Of a stretch of 15,323 bases of DNA, positions 13,828 to 15,323 are shown one piece after another. The DNA is taken from assembly GCA_937974275.1 (NCBI GenBank), contig CALJIF010000069.1, forward strand, positions 1 through 15,323, read 5' to 3'. This DNA comes from an uncultured Flavobacteriales bacterium (GTDB lineage: Bacteria; Bacteroidota; Bacteroidia; Palsa-965). A model generated the notes under the pieces. The model saw only the letters and a list, made by a program, of their open reading frames with translations, was not told the DNA's origin and did not search any database. Position 1 is the stretch's first letter. Each line of letters opens with the position of its first letter. A program made the position numbers and the translations under genes.

Positions 13828-15258
13828 TTATTGGATACTGAGTTTCTTTTCTAACTCATCAATGTATGCTCTGAAACGTTTGTCGGTGTCCATCAGGTTG
13901 TTTACCGTACGACAAGCGTGCAATACAGTTGCGTGATCTTTACCACCGCAATGCATACCGATAGTTGCCAAAGAAGATTTTGTCATGCTCTTAGCGAAAT
14001 ACATCGCAATCTGACGCGCCTGAACAACTTCGCGCTTACGTGTTTTGGACTTGAGCAATTCGATTGGAAGATCGAAATAATCGCACACCACTTTCTGGAT
14101 ATAATCGATAGAAACTTCGCGAGCGGTATTCTTTACGAACTTGTCGATCATTTGCTTCGCCAAATCCAGCGTAATCGCTTTCTTATTCAGAGAAGCCTGA
14201 GCCAACAAGGAAATGTATGCACCTTCGAGTTCGCGAATGTTAGTTGTAATGCTGTACGCAAGATATTCAACTACTTCACGTGGAAGTTCAACGCCGTCGA
14301 TATATAACTTCTTCTCCAGAATTGCGATACGAGTTTCCAAACTTGGAACTTGCAAGTCAGCAGACAATCCCCATTTGAAACGTGATAACAAACGTTGTTC
14401 CATGCCCTGCATTTCTACAGGAGGTTTGTCGGATGTTAACACCAACTGCTTACCGCTTTGGTGCAGGTGATTGAAGATGTGGAAGAATACGTCCTGCGTT
14501 TTATCTTTTCCTGCGAAGAACTGTACATCATCAATGATCAATACATCAATCATTTGATAGAAGTGAACGAAATCATTCTGGTGATTGTTCTTAACGGCAT
14601 CAATGAACTGATGCGTGAACTTTTCGGAAGAAACGTACAATACTGTTTTGCCGGGATGCAAATGTTTAATCTGCAAACCGATGGCTTGTGCCAAATGTGT
14701 TTTTCCTAATCCGACACCACCATATATAAGGAGTGGGTTGAATGCTGTTCCGCCCGGTTTTTGTGAAACTGCAAATCCTGCAGAACGTGCTAAGCGGTTG
14801 CAATCGCCTTCAACGAAATTGTCGAAGGAGTAATTCGGATTCAGTTGCGATTCAACATTTACTTTCTTCAATCCTGGAATGATGAACGGATTGCGAATGG
14901 TATTCTTGTTTAAATCGATAGGCATTGCCACAGCAGGATTCTTCACTTCCTTTCTGTTGGAAGTAGGAATTTTTACTGTGTAAGGTTTGGTGTTGCTGAA
15001 GGAGTTCTCCATGATAATAGAGTATTCCAATTTTCCTTCAACGCCTAACTCTTTCTTAATTGTTTTTTTCAGAAGCGTAATGTAATGCTCTTCCAGCCAC
15101 TCGTAAAAAAACTGACTTGGTACTTGAATGGTAAGAACGTTACCTGCAAGCTTAACCGGTTTGATCGGTTCGAACCAAGTTTTAAAACTCTGTGCGCTTA
15201 CGTTGTCTCTGATAATGTTTAAACAGTTTTCCCAAATTTTTGCGTGTGTTTTTTCCAT
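13828..15258 (-). CDS. dnaA: Chromosomal replication initiator protein DnaA
   Basis: This is a full-length 476-residue DnaA, the AAA+ protein that binds DnaA boxes at oriC and opens the duplex. Domain I (1-85) contains WENCLNIIRDNVSAQSFKTWF. Domain II is a short linker (about 86-140). Domain III carries Walker A GGVGLGKT (180-187), Walker B LIIDD (D243, D244), the Box VII arginine region RLLSRF (R293) and sensor 2 NIRELEGA (R342). Domain IV (about 380-476) has the DNA-binding signature IGMHCGGKDHATVLHA (433-448). The Cys in this signature replaces the more common Phe/Ile-type residue but the GGKDHATVLHA core is intact. The gene is not next to dnaN here. Only 65 bases of upstream sequence are visible, without a DnaA box cluster, so origin position cannot be judged. 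It ends at the shared bidirectional terminator. Confidence 0.99.
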   Translation of the reverse strand: MEKTHAKIWENCLNIIRDNVSAQSFKTWFEPIKPVKLAGNVLTIQVPSQFFYEWLEEHYITLLKKTIKKELGVEGKLEYSIIMENSFSNTKPYTVKIPTSNRKEVKNPAVAMPIDLNKNTIRNPFIIPGLKKVNVESQLNPNYSFDNFVEGDCNRLARSAGFAVSQKPGGTAFNPLLIYGGVGLGKTHLAQAIGLQIKHLHPGKTVLYVSSEKFTHQFIDAVKNNHQNDFVHFYQMIDVLIIDDVQFFAGKDKTQDVFFHIFNHLHQSGKQLVLTSDKPPVEMQGMEQRLLSRFKWGLSADLQVPSLETRIAILEKKLYIDGVELPREVVEYLAYSITTNIRELEGAYISLLAQASLNKKAITLDLAKQMIDKFVKNTAREVSIDYIQKVVCDYFDLPIELLKSKTRKREVVQARQIAMYFAKSMTKSSLATIGMHCGGKDHATVLHACRTVNNLMDTDKRFRAYIDELEKKLSIQ

Positions 15259-15312
15259 TATTTAATTCCTTACTTCAGAGAGATTATATCGTGTGTGTGA
15301 TTGTTCGTGAGT

Positions 15313-15320
15313 CAAAATTA
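15313..15320 (-). promoter_or_regulatory. Candidate -7 element of dnaA
   Basis: On the minus strand TAATTTTG matches TAnnTTTG exactly, 54 bases before the dnaA ATG. The -33 region lies beyond the window edge. A TATAAT at 15283-15288 is a less phylum-typical alternative. Confidence 0.45.
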
Positions 15321-15323
15321 TTA

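Noticed and set aside
15259..15323. Possible origin or DnaA boxes upstream of dnaA (TGTGTGTGA run)
   Set aside because: The run does not match TTATNCACA on either strand and only 65 bases are visible, so no origin call is justified.
1..15323. CRISPR arrays, IS elements, tRNA or rRNA genes, phage or toxin-antitoxin genes
   Set aside because: Read for on both strands; no regularly spaced repeats, transposase or integrase motifs, cloverleaf-like segments or conserved rRNA stretches were seen.

Overview
This window reads as chromosomal DNA from a Bacteroidota bacterium, probably a T9SS-bearing environmental lineage of the Flavobacteriales/Chitinophagales type; I cannot name a genus. The evidence is: two secreted proteins carrying the two classes of type IX secretion sorting domain (type B/CHU_C and type A), a sensor kinase with a two-component-regulator beta-propeller and Y_Y_Y ectodomain, promoter-like sequences matching the Bacteroidota consensus (TTG at -33, TAnnTTTG at -7), few Shine-Dalgarno sequences, and a dnaA / low-molecular-weight phosphatase / RsmI-like methylase neighbourhood familiar from this phylum.

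Layout. 2-997 (+) is the 3' part of a TPR-like gene of unknown function that runs in from the left edge. 1000-4690 (-) is a run of three genes: a DtxR/MntR-type metalloregulator (mntR), an Nramp Mn/Fe transporter fused to a universal-stress domain (mntH), and a rhomboid protease. A strong palindromic operator and promoter precede mntR. 4805-6817 (-) encodes a large secreted adhesin-like protein with its own UUCG-loop terminator. Across a 148-bp divergent intergenic region lies a tight (+) cluster: a secreted deiminase that looks like Porphyromonas PPAD, a DUF721/DciA-like protein, and a MESH1-like (p)ppGpp hydrolase. Facing it, and overlapping it tail to tail, is a (-) pair: an RsmI-like methylase and a low-molecular-weight tyrosine phosphatase. 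10810-13782 (+) is a periplasmic double-propeller sensor histidine kinase. A bidirectional terminator separates it from dnaA (13828-15258, -).

How the genes work together. mntR and mntH form a self-contained metal-homeostasis unit, with the operator overlapping the promoter. dnaA and the DciA-like protein both belong to replication initiation or helicase loading, and the alarmone hydrolase next to DciA is a plausible link to growth control (inference). The two T9SS cargo proteins are unrelated in function but are transcribed divergently from a shared region.

No tRNA, rRNA, CRISPR array, insertion sequence, phage gene or origin was seen, and no gene-free stretch exceeds 300 bases. Most of the window is ordinary core chromosome and I see no clear new multi-gene system. 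The points most worth checking are the PPAD-like deiminase and its gene cluster, the operator nested in the mntR promoter, the MntH-Usp fusion, and the orphan double-propeller kinase.
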